From the NCBI GenBank assembly GCA_000158655.1, contig EQ973344.1, positions 1,462,029 through 1,526,028 on the forward strand: DNA of 64,000 nucleotides, in the 5' to 3' direction. This DNA comes from [Clostridium] methylpentosum DSM 5476 (GTDB lineage: Bacteria; Bacillota; Clostridia; Oscillospirales; Ruminococcaceae). A program made the position numbers and the translations under genes. Under the pieces are notes generated by a model, which was not told where the DNA came from, searched no databases, and was given only the letters and a program-made list of their open reading frames with translations. This document shows, piece after piece, positions 17,352 through 25,105 of the stretch; position 1 is the first letter of the stretch; each line of letters opens with the position of its first letter.

Positions 17352-17771
17352 TCAACAGTTCTGAAAAAAGATCTTTTGATCAATGTCCTGGATGGTCATC
17401 GTTTGTAACTTCTGCATGCAGACATCGTTGAGCTGCTCGTAGATCCCGTTCATAATCTCTCCCATTCCGGAGGAGATCAAGCATTTTTTGTCGAGATCAC
17501 CCGAGCGCCAGGAAGAGGAAACCAACCGATTTCCGACCGCTTCACAAACCTGTGCAAGGGTGACTTCGCGGGGGTTGAGCACAAACTGATATCCGCCGTC
17601 CGCCCCTTCCTTGGTTTGTACCAGGCCGTGTTTTTTGAGTTTTGCCATCACCTTTCGGATGCGCGCCGGATTGGTGCAGACGTTGTCAGCAAGTGTCTCG
17701 CTCGAGACAGTTTTCTGCTTGTGGTTTAGAAACACCAGTGCATGAACGGCAACTGCAAATTCACCTGTCAT
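17352..17771 (-). CDS. Rrf2-family transcriptional regulator
   Basis: 139 residues from the ATG at 17769-17771 behind AAAGGAGATGAACTC; longer upstream extensions would run through the promoter. An N-terminal winged helix (VHALVFLNHKQKTVSSETLADNV; NPARIRKVMAKLKKHGLV; GADGGYQF) matches Rrf2. A single Cys at the usual cluster region (KKCLISS) means a three-Cys Fe-S motif is not present; other cysteines lie at CTNP, QVCEA and DVCMQ. It leads the tlpA operon and has a palindrome over its own -10, so autoregulation is likely. Confidence 0.9.
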   Translation of the reverse strand: MTGEFAVAVHALVFLNHKQKTVSSETLADNVCTNPARIRKVMAKLKKHGLVQTKEGADGGYQFVLNPREVTLAQVCEAVGNRLVSSSWRSGDLDKKCLISSGMGEIMNGIYEQLNDVCMQKLQTMTIQDIDQKIFFQNC

Positions 17772-17787
17772 GAGTTCATCTCCTTTA

Positions 17788-17822
17788 ACTGTAATTATAT
17801 ACATTACAGTTGGCTTTGTCAA
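17788..17822 (-). promoter_or_regulatory. Consensus promoter overlapped by Rrf2-type operator
   Basis: On the minus strand TTGACA (17817-17822), 17 bases, TATAAT (17794-17799). A 23-base palindrome, ACTGTAAT-N7-ATTACAGT (17788-17810), covers the -10. Consensus promoter strength together with an operator in this place indicates tight repression, most simply by the Rrf2 protein. Confidence 0.85.
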
Positions 17823-18054
17823 GCTCTTTTTATATGATTGTACAAGCCGGCCCATCACAATCCGCAGAGATGGGCTCCAGGAGATGATGGGCACAAAAAA
17901 GCTACCGGAAAATTCGGGAGCTTTCTCTAAATGTGCTACAGGTAAGCGCCATTTTTTATTCTATTGGCATTGGATTATTCCAGACGCTGTAGCTGTGATT
18001 TGGGGATGTGGGACGGGTTTTGCGGACATTCAAAATAAGTGGGGGTAACAAACA

Positions 18055-18412
18055 ATGACAAAATCATTACTTGAGGAAATGGGCGGCAGATACGAGAGGC
18101 AGGGGGATTATTTCATCCCATGCTTTACATTACCCGCTGAGGAAGAACAGCCGATAGAGCGGCACTTGTGCTATCTGAAAGAGTACCGTAGAGGTACATA
18201 CATTATTCTGTTTACAGGAGGCAGACTAAACGCCTACCTTGCGGCGATTGATAAACAGGCGCGGGAACGCTTTGAAAGCTCATAGATGGCATGAAACAGA
18301 AAGTATCACAAAACAGCTAAAGGCTGAAAACCAGCTTGAATGGGTGCAAAGGTTCAATAATATAAGGGTTTGTGCGAGGGAAATTGTAGAGGGAGAGATT
18401 GTTTATGCGTAA
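18055..18412 (+). pseudogene. tnpV-type transposon protein, frameshifted
   Basis: The first 76 codons read MTKSLLEEMGGRYERQGDYF and continue through LPAEEEQPIERH to DKQARERFESS, then stop at 18283. Shifting frame continues the family: LIDGMKQK, then ITKQLKAENQLEWVQ and REIVEGEIVYA up to a stop at 18410-18412. At least two small indels near 18275-18310 are needed. TnpV is an accessory protein of Clostridia integrative elements such as Tn4451 relatives. No recombinase remains here, so it is a relic. Confidence 0.8.
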
Positions 18413-18501
18413 ATTCAATGCAGCGTTTAGCGTTTCAACGGATCGTTTATTGAATAAGGTGTTTTTTGTGGTATTATAAAAGTAGAAAGTAGGTGAAAAT
18501 A

Positions 18502-18942
18502 TTGAACGCTCAAAAAACAGGTAGTTTAATTGCTACTGTCAGAAAAGAACAAAATCGCACTCAGCAGGATTTAGCAAATGAATTAGGCGTATCAAGTGCG
18601 GCTATTTCAAAATGGGAACGAGGTATCGGATTTCCAGATGTGTCTCTTATTGAGCCATTAGCTATATCTTTGGGGATTACCATAGCAGAATTATTCAAGG
18701 GCGAAAGGTTGGAAAATAGGGTCGATCACGAATATGAAAGTTTGTTATCAGATGTTGTGAAAGTATCAACGAATGAAATAAGCAAGAAGAAAAAAATAAC
18801 GAATTGGATTATTGCTACTACTGTTGCTGTTCTTTATTTACTAATTAGTATAATATCACAAAAGTGGGAAATAACTTGGGTGGTCTGGATTGTATATTGC
18901 TTTTATCGGATTTTCACTGAATACATCTATAAAAAATATTAG
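18502..18942 (+). CDS. XRE-family HTH membrane-associated regulator
   Basis: 146 residues from a TTG (GTG at 18493 is possible; AGGTG at 18491-18495 favours the TTG). Residues ~4-60 are a Cro/CI helix-turn-helix (QQDLANELGVSSAAISKWERG, then FPDVSLIEPLA). Two hydrophobic segments near the C-terminus suggest membrane association. The gene is strikingly AT-rich compared with its neighbours and sits beside a tnpV relic, so it was probably acquired by transfer. Target unknown. Confidence 0.8.
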   Translation: MNAQKTGSLIATVRKEQNRTQQDLANELGVSSAAISKWERGIGFPDVSLIEPLAISLGITIAELFKGERLENRVDHEYESLLSDVVKVSTNEISKKKKITNWIIATTVAVLYLLISIISQKWEITWVVWIVYCFYRIFTEYIYKKY

Positions 18943-18977
18943 TACTCCCATAGGCAAAAAAGGATGACACGAGCGCA

Positions 18978-19030
18978 GAGCCGATAAACTTGTGAGATGA
19001 AATCTCACAAGTTCATCGGCTCTATTCTTT
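18978..19030 (+). terminator. Long-stem terminator after the XRE gene
   Basis: GAGCCGAT-A-AACTTGTGAGAT pairs with ATCTCACAAGTT-C-ATCGGCTC (18978-19022, 21-bp stem with one mismatch, 3-base loop), followed by TATTCTTTT. Confidence 0.65.
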
Positions 19031-19141
19031 TATGCAGCATAGGCAGCACAAGCCCGCCGAATAAAAAACGGGGTTCGGCGGACAACATTACTATGCCTTG
19101 ATTTCCCTCTGACTTCGTTTTGAAGTTTGGAGGGATTTTTT

Positions 19142-19324
19142 ATGTGCGGGCACAAGCCTATCACATTCTGCCGCCTGCTTAATTGGACACTTACTGAAAA
19201 TGCAGGGATATTCCCAAAGGAGATTGCAGTAATGCTAGGGCTGACTGAAAAAGCGGTTTACACGCGGCTTGAAAGACTGCGCCATAAATTGAAACCGATT
19301 ATTGATCTATTCCTGGAAACTTAA
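19142..19324 (+). CDS. Short HTH protein resembling sigma-70 region 4
   Basis: 60 residues from ATG 19142 with GGAGGG seven bases upstream. The segment FPKEIAVMLGLTEKAVYTRL, followed by ERLRHKL, resembles the region-4 HTH of sigma factors, but no region 2 exists nearby, so this may be a truncated sigma factor or a small transposon-borne regulator. It is next to the tnpV relic and is followed by a good terminator. Confidence 0.5.
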   Translation: MCGHKPITFCRLLNWTLTENAGIFPKEIAVMLGLTEKAVYTRLERLRHKLKPIIDLFLET

Positions 19325-19340
19325 GCTTTCCTGCGGGCTA

Positions 19341-19377
19341 TTGGGTGAGAGGTCAAAAACCTCTCACTCAATTTTTT
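19341..19377. terminator. Intrinsic terminator
   Basis: TTGGGTGAGAGGT (19341-19353) pairs with ACCTCTCACTCAA (19359-19371), followed by TTTTTT. It ends the short HTH gene; on the other strand it lies ~170 bases past the MATE gene. Confidence 0.75.
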
Positions 19378-19404
19378 CTGGAGGAAAGACAATGACATGC
19401 CGAA

Positions 19405-19429
19405 TTCGGTCAACAGGTACACGTTGACC
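19405..19429. repeat. Inverted repeat downstream of the MATE gene
   Basis: CGGTCAAC and GTTGACCG flank an 8-base centre. No T tract, so not clearly a terminator. The rest of 19378-19547 shows no gene. Confidence 0.35.
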
Positions 19430-19547
19430 GGATTGTTACAGTTTAGGGTGCTGTCAGCTGCAACGGCACAACCATCGGGTGATTGCACCTGATGAAAACA
19501 GGGTGGTTGGCTGAATTTTTTACTCTCGCGCGGGTGACGCCCTTTCC

Positions 19548-20924
19548 TCAATTTGCCGGAGTGCCGGGCAAACTGCCTTCCCGCAGTTCTCTGAGCACAC
19601 TGTAGCCGAGCGGGACGGAGAGGAAAAAGGTGAGAATATCCGCGATCGGCTGACAGATCTGGACGCCGAAAATGCCCCACCAGACGGGCAGAAGGAAAAC
19701 CAGGGGCAGAAAGAAGAGCCCCTGCCGCGCGACCGAGAGCAGGCTTGCCTTAAACGTCTTGCCAATGTTTTGCAGCATCATGTTGCAGGGGATAATCCAG
19801 CCGAGCAGAGGGAAAGAAACGCACTGCAGGCGCAGGGCACGGGCTCCGATCCCGATTAGCTGCGCGTCGTCGCCGCGGAAGGCGGTGATAATAGAGGGTG
19901 CGAACACAAATCCTGTGACTGCAAGCAGGGACAGGGCGACAAGGGCAACCCGAACGCAGAACCAGTAGGCCTCCCTGACGCGATCGAATCGCTTTGCCCC
20001 ATAGTTAAAGCCACACACCGGCTGAAATCCCTGTCCAAAGCCGAGCAGGGCAGAGCTTGCAAACATCGTGACCCGATTGACGATAGACATCGCTGCGATA
20101 GCGGAATCCCCATAGGATCCTGCCGCAAGGTTGAGGCAGATGATCGCGGCGCTGGCAAGTCCCTGCCTGCACAAGCTGGGCAGACCTCCGCCCAGAATCG
20201 CCCGATAGCGCGCGAGGGAAGGGGAGAACATTTTGGGACGGATGGGGAGGCTTCCCCCGCGCTGGCAGCCGATGAGCAGCACCACAAAGCTGACCAGCTG
20301 ACTGAGGATTGTCGCGAGAGCCGCCCCTCCAGTCCCCAGATGCAATCCAAAGATGAACAGTGGATCTAGGGCAATATTGAGCACTGCGCCGCTCGTCAGC
20401 CCGAGCATGGCGTAAAACGCGTTCCCCTGCAGGCGGAGTTGGTTGTTGAGCACGAGCGATGCTGTCATGTAGGGAGCGCCGATGAGAATAAACCTCATGT
20501 AGTCCTCGGCATAGGGAAGGATGGTATCGGTTGCACCGAGCAACCGGGCAATTGGAGTGAGAAAGAGGAGTCCAACAACCGCGATCACCAAGCCTGCACA
20601 GATTGCCGAGAAAAATCCGGTGGCCGCCATGCGGGACGCTTCCTCCCGTTTCTGCTCCCCAAGCTTGCGGGAGATATAGTTTCCAGACCCCTGCCCAAAT
20701 AAAAAGCCGACAGCCTGAATAATCGCCATCAGAGAAAAGACAATGCCGACTGAGGCTGTTGCGCTGGTGTTGATGCGTCCCACGAAAAAGGTGTCCGCCA
20801 TGTTGTAAAACGAGGTGATGAGCATACTGATAATGGTGGGGACAGCCATGCGGCAGACAAGGCGCTTGACCGGCGTTTCAGTCATCTGACGGTACTTTTC
20901 CTGGTATTTTTCAAGTTCGGTCAT
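19548..20924 (-). CDS. MATE-family multidrug/cation efflux protein
   Basis: 458 residues with about 12 hydrophobic segments and the MATE repeat structure. NMADTFFVGRI in the first repeat and LGFGQGFQPVCGFNYGAK in the second are characteristic family motifs. GAAGGAGG precedes the ATG. It exports small molecules or drugs using an ion gradient; the substrate is unknown. It lies downstream of a TetR gene in the same orientation (164-base gap), which suggests that TetR controls it. Confidence 0.93.
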   Translation of the reverse strand: MTELEKYQEKYRQMTETPVKRLVCRMAVPTIISMLITSFYNMADTFFVGRINTSATASVGIVFSLMAIIQAVGFLFGQGSGNYISRKLGEQKREEASRMAATGFFSAICAGLVIAVVGLLFLTPIARLLGATDTILPYAEDYMRFILIGAPYMTASLVLNNQLRLQGNAFYAMLGLTSGAVLNIALDPLFIFGLHLGTGGAALATILSQLVSFVVLLIGCQRGGSLPIRPKMFSPSLARYRAILGGGLPSLCRQGLASAAIICLNLAAGSYGDSAIAAMSIVNRVTMFASSALLGFGQGFQPVCGFNYGAKRFDRVREAYWFCVRVALVALSLLAVTGFVFAPSIITAFRGDDAQLIGIGARALRLQCVSFPLLGWIIPCNMMLQNIGKTFKASLLSVARQGLFFLPLVFLLPVWWGIFGVQICQPIADILTFFLSVPLGYSVLRELREGSLPGTPAN

Positions 20925-21088
20925 TCCGCGGTCCTCCTTCTCTTTGCAATGTGTATGATTGGCTGGTTGTGTACCTGTATTTCAAACGGTGCAGCGACGG
21001 CTGAACAGAGGAAAAGTGCACTGAAATTCACTGTGCATAGAAAGTTTAGCTGCGCCGTGATGCAGTGATCAGCATAGCCGTCTGCACA

Positions 21089-21679
21089 TCACTGTCCTGG
21101 AAGCCCTTTCTGTTCGGAGGATTCTTCCGGCAGTGTGCGAATCAACTGCTGAATAAATCGTTGATAACTCTCATCGGCATTGACTCTGTTTGAAAAGAAT
21201 CCTGCTGCTTCCAGCGACACAAAGCCGTGCATCGCACTTCGGAACCCTCTGCTGAAATGGAGAATCTCCTCCTGCGTGAGGGGATACTGCTTGAGCACCT
21301 GGGTGAAGGTCCGCATGACAGATCGCCCCGACTCGGTCAGATGTGCATCATCCAGTTTAGGAAGGTTGAGAATTGCCTTGTACAGTTCAGGTGATTTTTC
21401 GGCGAACTCCCGATAAGCGTGGGCAATTGCCATGAGAGCATCCTCCCTGGAGCGTCCAACTGCCGCGTTGCGCACCTCAGTGTCCAGTTTGGAGAGCGCG
21501 AGCTCTGCGAGGCGGACGTTGAGTTCAGGCATTCCGTTGAGATGGTTGTACAGCGATGCAGTTTTGACCCCGAGCGCATCTGCAAGCTCGCGTAAAGTGA
21601 TGTTTTCAAGTCCTTTTTGTTCTGCCAGACCGGCTGCTGCCTGTATGATTACTGTTTGGTTGAGTCCTTTTTTTGGCAT
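21089..21679 (-). CDS. TetR-family transcriptional regulator
   Basis: 196 residues from the ATG at 21677-21679 (AGGATG about 11 bases upstream; the ATG at 21691 has no room for a ribosome-binding site). HTH at about residues 22-45 (ENITLRELADALGVKTASLYNHL). The C-terminal ligand domain resembles the TetR_C_33/WHG group (FRSAMHGFVSLEAAGFF). It lies just upstream of a MATE pump and has its own operator-like repeats, so it probably represses the pair and responds to a toxic ligand. Confidence 0.9.
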   Translation of the reverse strand: MPKKGLNQTVIIQAAAGLAEQKGLENITLRELADALGVKTASLYNHLNGMPELNVRLAELALSKLDTEVRNAAVGRSREDALMAIAHAYREFAEKSPELYKAILNLPKLDDAHLTESGRSVMRTFTQVLKQYPLTQEEILHFSRGFRSAMHGFVSLEAAGFFSNRVNADESYQRFIQQLIRTLPEESSEQKGLPGQ

Positions 21680-21694
21680 AATATGGCACATCCT

Positions 21695-21739
21695 AAACTA
21701 ATATAATATTATTATATACAAATAGCATTAGTTTTGCAA
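21695..21739 (-). promoter_or_regulatory. TetR promoter flanked by inverted repeats
   Basis: On the minus strand TTGCAA (21734-21739), 17 bases, TATAAT (21711-21716). AAACTAAT (21695-21702) and ATTAGTTT (21727-21734) are perfect inverted arms bracketing the -10. Such a layout fits autorepression. Confidence 0.65.
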
Positions 21740-22245
21740 CCGTTTTTTTACAGGAAGACCCTTTAAAGCAGCGATGCGTCGGCTGAATCAGATGGAGTAG
21801 TTTTGGGTGCAGTCGTTTGATGGATGCGTTGGCAGTTTCTGAGCGGTCGTTCGCGCACTTCTTTCAGGGCGGAGAGGTCGGACAGGCGCGTGCAAAAGGA
21901 TAGAATAGAGAAAGCCGAAGGGAAAAAGGAATAGAAGTCTGAGGGGAGGGACAAAGTAGTTTTTAAAAAGGGTATAAAGATGAAATATGGGGACAGCAAA
22001 GAACAACAGATGAATATGCGGGGCTTGGTTTTATTGACCTCAAGAATGAATGCACTCTGCGCAGAGCGGTCACAATAGGAGAGAAACTCCTGCGCAATTT
22101 GGACTTACTAGGGCATAGTAGGAGAAAAGCGCAACCTCATTTGAATGAAGATGGTCGTTGTACAAGAGACAATCCTCTAAGCTGACGCATATCTCCCCCC
22201 CCTGTGTCGGATACTAAAGACAAACAAGACAGGGAGGAATTCTGT
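21740..22245. other. Gene-free spacer
   Basis: About 500 bases between the TetR promoter and a small gene. Purine-rich stretch at 21890-21990, no recognisable gene, RNA or repeat end. Confidence 0.5.
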
Positions 22246-22398
22246 ATGAAAGAAAAAAAGAATAAACAATCCCAACAGAGAGATAGGGCACAGAGCGAAC
22301 GGAACAAGAAGGAAAAAATCCCTTCGGATGTTCTGGGCAGCTATACGGGCGTCCCGCAGGACGGCGAAAAACCGGAACAGGATGCGGATGATTTATAA
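22246..22398 (+). CDS. Small hydrophilic conserved protein
   Basis: 50 residues from ATG 22246, with AGGGAGG at the right distance. Lysine/glutamine-rich first half, then DVLGSYTGVPQDGEKPEQDADDL. This short ending is one I recognise from many small hypothetical proteins of Clostridia. No membrane helix and no known function. It is a single gene with its own terminator. Confidence 0.75.
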   Translation: MKEKKNKQSQQRDRAQSERNKKEKIPSDVLGSYTGVPQDGEKPEQDADDL

Positions 22399-22410
22399 AC
22401 CAAGCAAAAG

Positions 22411-22446
22411 GCGGTCGGCTCAAACCATTGGAGCCGGCCGCTTTTT
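22411..22446 (+). terminator. Intrinsic terminator
   Basis: GCGGTCGGCTC (22411-22421) pairs with GAGCCGGCCGC (22431-22441), one wobble, then TTTTTC. Confidence 0.85.
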
Positions 22447-22598
22447 CTGTTTTTTTGTAGCTGAACGAATAGGGTGACATGAAAACATTGAGTGATGTCA
22501 TTTATTTGGGCATCCGTCAGGCGTCATTTGCATTTTGCAGGTTGAGAACGCCCACGGATAGAAAGCGACATTCGGTTGGTAAGAGCTGCTACATAGAG

Positions 22599-24713
22599 CT
22601 ACACTCCATCAATTTGTTGTAGAAATTTACCTTCAAATTCCTGCACTGGGATGGGACAGCTGAACAGATACCCCTGAGCGCCGCCAAATCCCATTTGTTT
22701 GAGGATTTGGAATTGATCTTCGGTTTCCACACCTTCCGCAATTGTGCGAATCTCCATTTTCTGGCATACGTCAGCGAGTGCACCGACGACTGATTGCGCC
22801 TTGGGATTGCTCACAATATTGTCGATCAGGCTCTTGTCGATTTTGAGTACGTCGAAATCAATTGAAGTAAACAGCGAGAGATTCGCATAGTGAACTCCAA
22901 AATCGTCGATGGAAACAGCAAAACCAGCATCCCGTATTTCAGTGATCAGTTTGCTGGTGTCGATCTCCTCGATTCCCTCAACAGTTTCGGTGATTTCAAT
23001 CTCCACCCAACTGTGTGAAATGCCGTGTTCTACACAGATTGCAGCGAGCTGATTGATGAAATCCGGTTCGAGCAGGGAATAACGGGAGAAATTCGCCGAA
23101 ACTGGCACTATTTTCTTTCCCTCGGAGAGCCATTGCGCAATTTTGGAGCAGACGTAGTCAAAAACGTAAAAATCAATCGAGCTGATGAGCCTGGCGTTTT
23201 CCAGCAAGGGAAGAAATTGTCCGGGTGAGAGAATTGTCCCGTCAGAGGTGCGGTAACGCACCAACGCTTCGACGCCGATGAGCGAGCGGTCCTGGTAGGA
23301 CATTTTCGGCTGGAAATAGACGATAAAGTGGTTTTGTTCAATCTTTTTTTGGAGAATGCCCGGCTCGACGAGGCTGAGAATGACATCGTTGTAGTGCCGG
23401 TAACGCTTTGAGGATGGGTTTTGGCGATAGAACTTCTTTTTGTCCTCATACATCATTGCGTCCGCTATGGAGATCAGCTGCTGTACGTTGCTCACATTGT
23501 CCGACCACTGGTAGCCGATCGCAGCATGGCAGGACGGGTGCAGCGCAAACCCCTTTTTTAGCTCCAGAACCGTGTCTTGAAATTTGTTCTCAGATATCGG
23601 CGCACATAGTACGATGAATTCGTCCCCGCCGATCCGGTAGATGTCTGCATCTGGAAAGACCTCTGCAATTTGCTGGGCGCATTCGATGAGAATCTGGTCA
23701 CCGTAATCATGGCCGTAGTGGTCGTTAATGTCTTTAAGCCCGTTGATATCAAGATAGAGGATGCCAAACGGCCCGCTCCGGGAAGCCAGGCGCTCCATAT
23801 CCTGGTTGTATCGGTTGCGGTTGTAAAAGCCGGTGAGAGTATCGTAATAGCTCAGTCGGATGAGCAGCTTTTCGTCCTCAGAGCGTCGCAGGGAGGACAT
23901 CAGGAAATACCGCAGCGTGTGTAGCAGCGAGGTGATGTTGCGCACTTTTTCTTGGGGAGGATTGTCCACCCCAAGATAGCCGATGAGCCGGCCATCCCTC
24001 TCCAGCGGGGCGGCGACGAGACTGGTGATCCCCTGTCCGGCCAAAATTGCGTACTCCGCGGGGTTACTTTCCCGGATTTCCTCCAGATTTTCTAGAATCA
24101 TGCACTCGTGTTGATCAAAATAGACCCTCCACCTGTCGAGCAGGGAAAGGTCTAGATCTTGCAAATTCTCGATCTGAGGCTCAATTCCCTTTGCACACCA
24201 CTCTGCGGTGTTGGACATCGTATGGCCGTGAACTTCAAAAGTATAAGCCCGTTCTGCTGAGAGGAATGTTCCCAGTCGCTTCAAAACAACGGGAATGGAA
24301 CGGTCAGGTTCCTCAGATTGGTCAAGTATTTTCACGCAGTCAAGCACCATTTTTTCGGCGTCGAGTGCGTTTTTCAACGAAATTTTCTCATTTTCTTTTT
24401 TGGTGATGTCAAATGCGATTTCGAACCGGGCGGGCTTGCCCTCCCATTCTATGATCCTGTCTTCCAACAGATAGTGCCGATGGAGCAGGGGATTTGTGTA
24501 TTCCCAAGTATACACCTGCTTGGCGCGCAAACGCTGGTTGGTGCAGAAGGGACAAGGACTGTCCAATCCCTGCAGGGTTTTGTAGCATTTTTTGCCGTCG
24601 AGTTGATCGATGTGAAACATCTCCCGTCCAGCCGCGTTGACATACAGCAGGTCATAGCTGTCCATATCGGCGACATAGACGAGTTCCGACAGTTCATCCA
24701 TCAGTTTTGACAT
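22599..24713 (-). CDS. Cyclic-di-GMP enzyme: PAS-GAF-GGDEF-EAL
   Basis: 704 residues. A PAS-like N-terminus (about 5-105, with CPFCTN), a GAF-like middle (about 140-270), a GGDEF domain with intact GGDEF at 362-366 and no RxxD inhibitory site upstream, and an EAL domain with EAL at 482-484, NFS, EIEITE, DDFG, LKIDKSL and AEGVET. Both catalytic halves look intact, so it may make or degrade c-di-GMP depending on sensor state. The ATG has AGGAG upstream. No membrane helix seen. It is a stand-alone gene with its own promoter. Confidence 0.93.
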   Translation of the reverse strand: MSKLMDELSELVYVADMDSYDLLYVNAAGREMFHIDQLDGKKCYKTLQGLDSPCPFCTNQRLRAKQVYTWEYTNPLLHRHYLLEDRIIEWEGKPARFEIAFDITKKENEKISLKNALDAEKMVLDCVKILDQSEEPDRSIPVVLKRLGTFLSAERAYTFEVHGHTMSNTAEWCAKGIEPQIENLQDLDLSLLDRWRVYFDQHECMILENLEEIRESNPAEYAILAGQGITSLVAAPLERDGRLIGYLGVDNPPQEKVRNITSLLHTLRYFLMSSLRRSEDEKLLIRLSYYDTLTGFYNRNRYNQDMERLASRSGPFGILYLDINGLKDINDHYGHDYGDQILIECAQQIAEVFPDADIYRIGGDEFIVLCAPISENKFQDTVLELKKGFALHPSCHAAIGYQWSDNVSNVQQLISIADAMMYEDKKKFYRQNPSSKRYRHYNDVILSLVEPGILQKKIEQNHFIVYFQPKMSYQDRSLIGVEALVRYRTSDGTILSPGQFLPLLENARLISSIDFYVFDYVCSKIAQWLSEGKKIVPVSANFSRYSLLEPDFINQLAAICVEHGISHSWVEIEITETVEGIEEIDTSKLITEIRDAGFAVSIDDFGVHYANLSLFTSIDFDVLKIDKSLIDNIVSNPKAQSVVGALADVCQKMEIRTIAEGVETEDQFQILKQMGFGGAQGYLFSCPIPVQEFEGKFLQQIDGV

Positions 24714-24884
24714 AATAGTTCTCCTGTTTCGAGCGGAAAATAGCTATCAGGGCGGTTTGCACAATCGCCTGAGAATCTGTCTTCAGCTGTATTCAATTTT
24801 CATTGGCAAGAGGAATTTCCCACTGGAGCAGAGAAAAGGTCATCTACATCATTGATAGATGTCAAATCATGTAGTCTTTTATTT

Positions 24885-24913
24885 ATTATACTGTATTCTC
24901 CAAAATTTTGCAA
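24885..24913 (-). promoter_or_regulatory. Promoter of the GGDEF-EAL gene
   Basis: On the minus strand TTGCAA (24908-24913), 17 bases, TATAAT (24885-24890). It predicts a 5' leader of about 165 bases. A CTACAT/ATGTAG hairpin lies near its start; no c-di-GMP riboswitch motif was recognised. Confidence 0.65.
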
Positions 24914-25105
24914 GAAAATCGTATGTGCCCTTGCTGTTCTCACAAGGCCATGTATATGCGGATTGTAAAGCGCAGAAGATGAAAGATTTAACAGAATCTA
25001 AAACTCAGCCAAACAAGACCTTGATAGATCAAAGCTGGAAAATGCGGTATAGTTGGTACTGGCCCAAAGGAAATGAAATACACAGAAGTAGAAAAGGAGA
25101 CTGCT
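24914..25105. other. Spacer upstream of the giant surface protein
   Basis: The 24714-25105 interval holds the leader and promoter of the GGDEF-EAL gene. No confident promoter for the plus-strand gene was found; TTGATA (25021) and TATAGT (25048) are 21 bases apart, which is too far. Confidence 0.4.

Noticed and set aside
24714-24880. Possible c-di-GMP riboswitch in the GGDEF-EAL leader
   Set aside because: The conserved GEMM core motifs were not found, only a simple hairpin.
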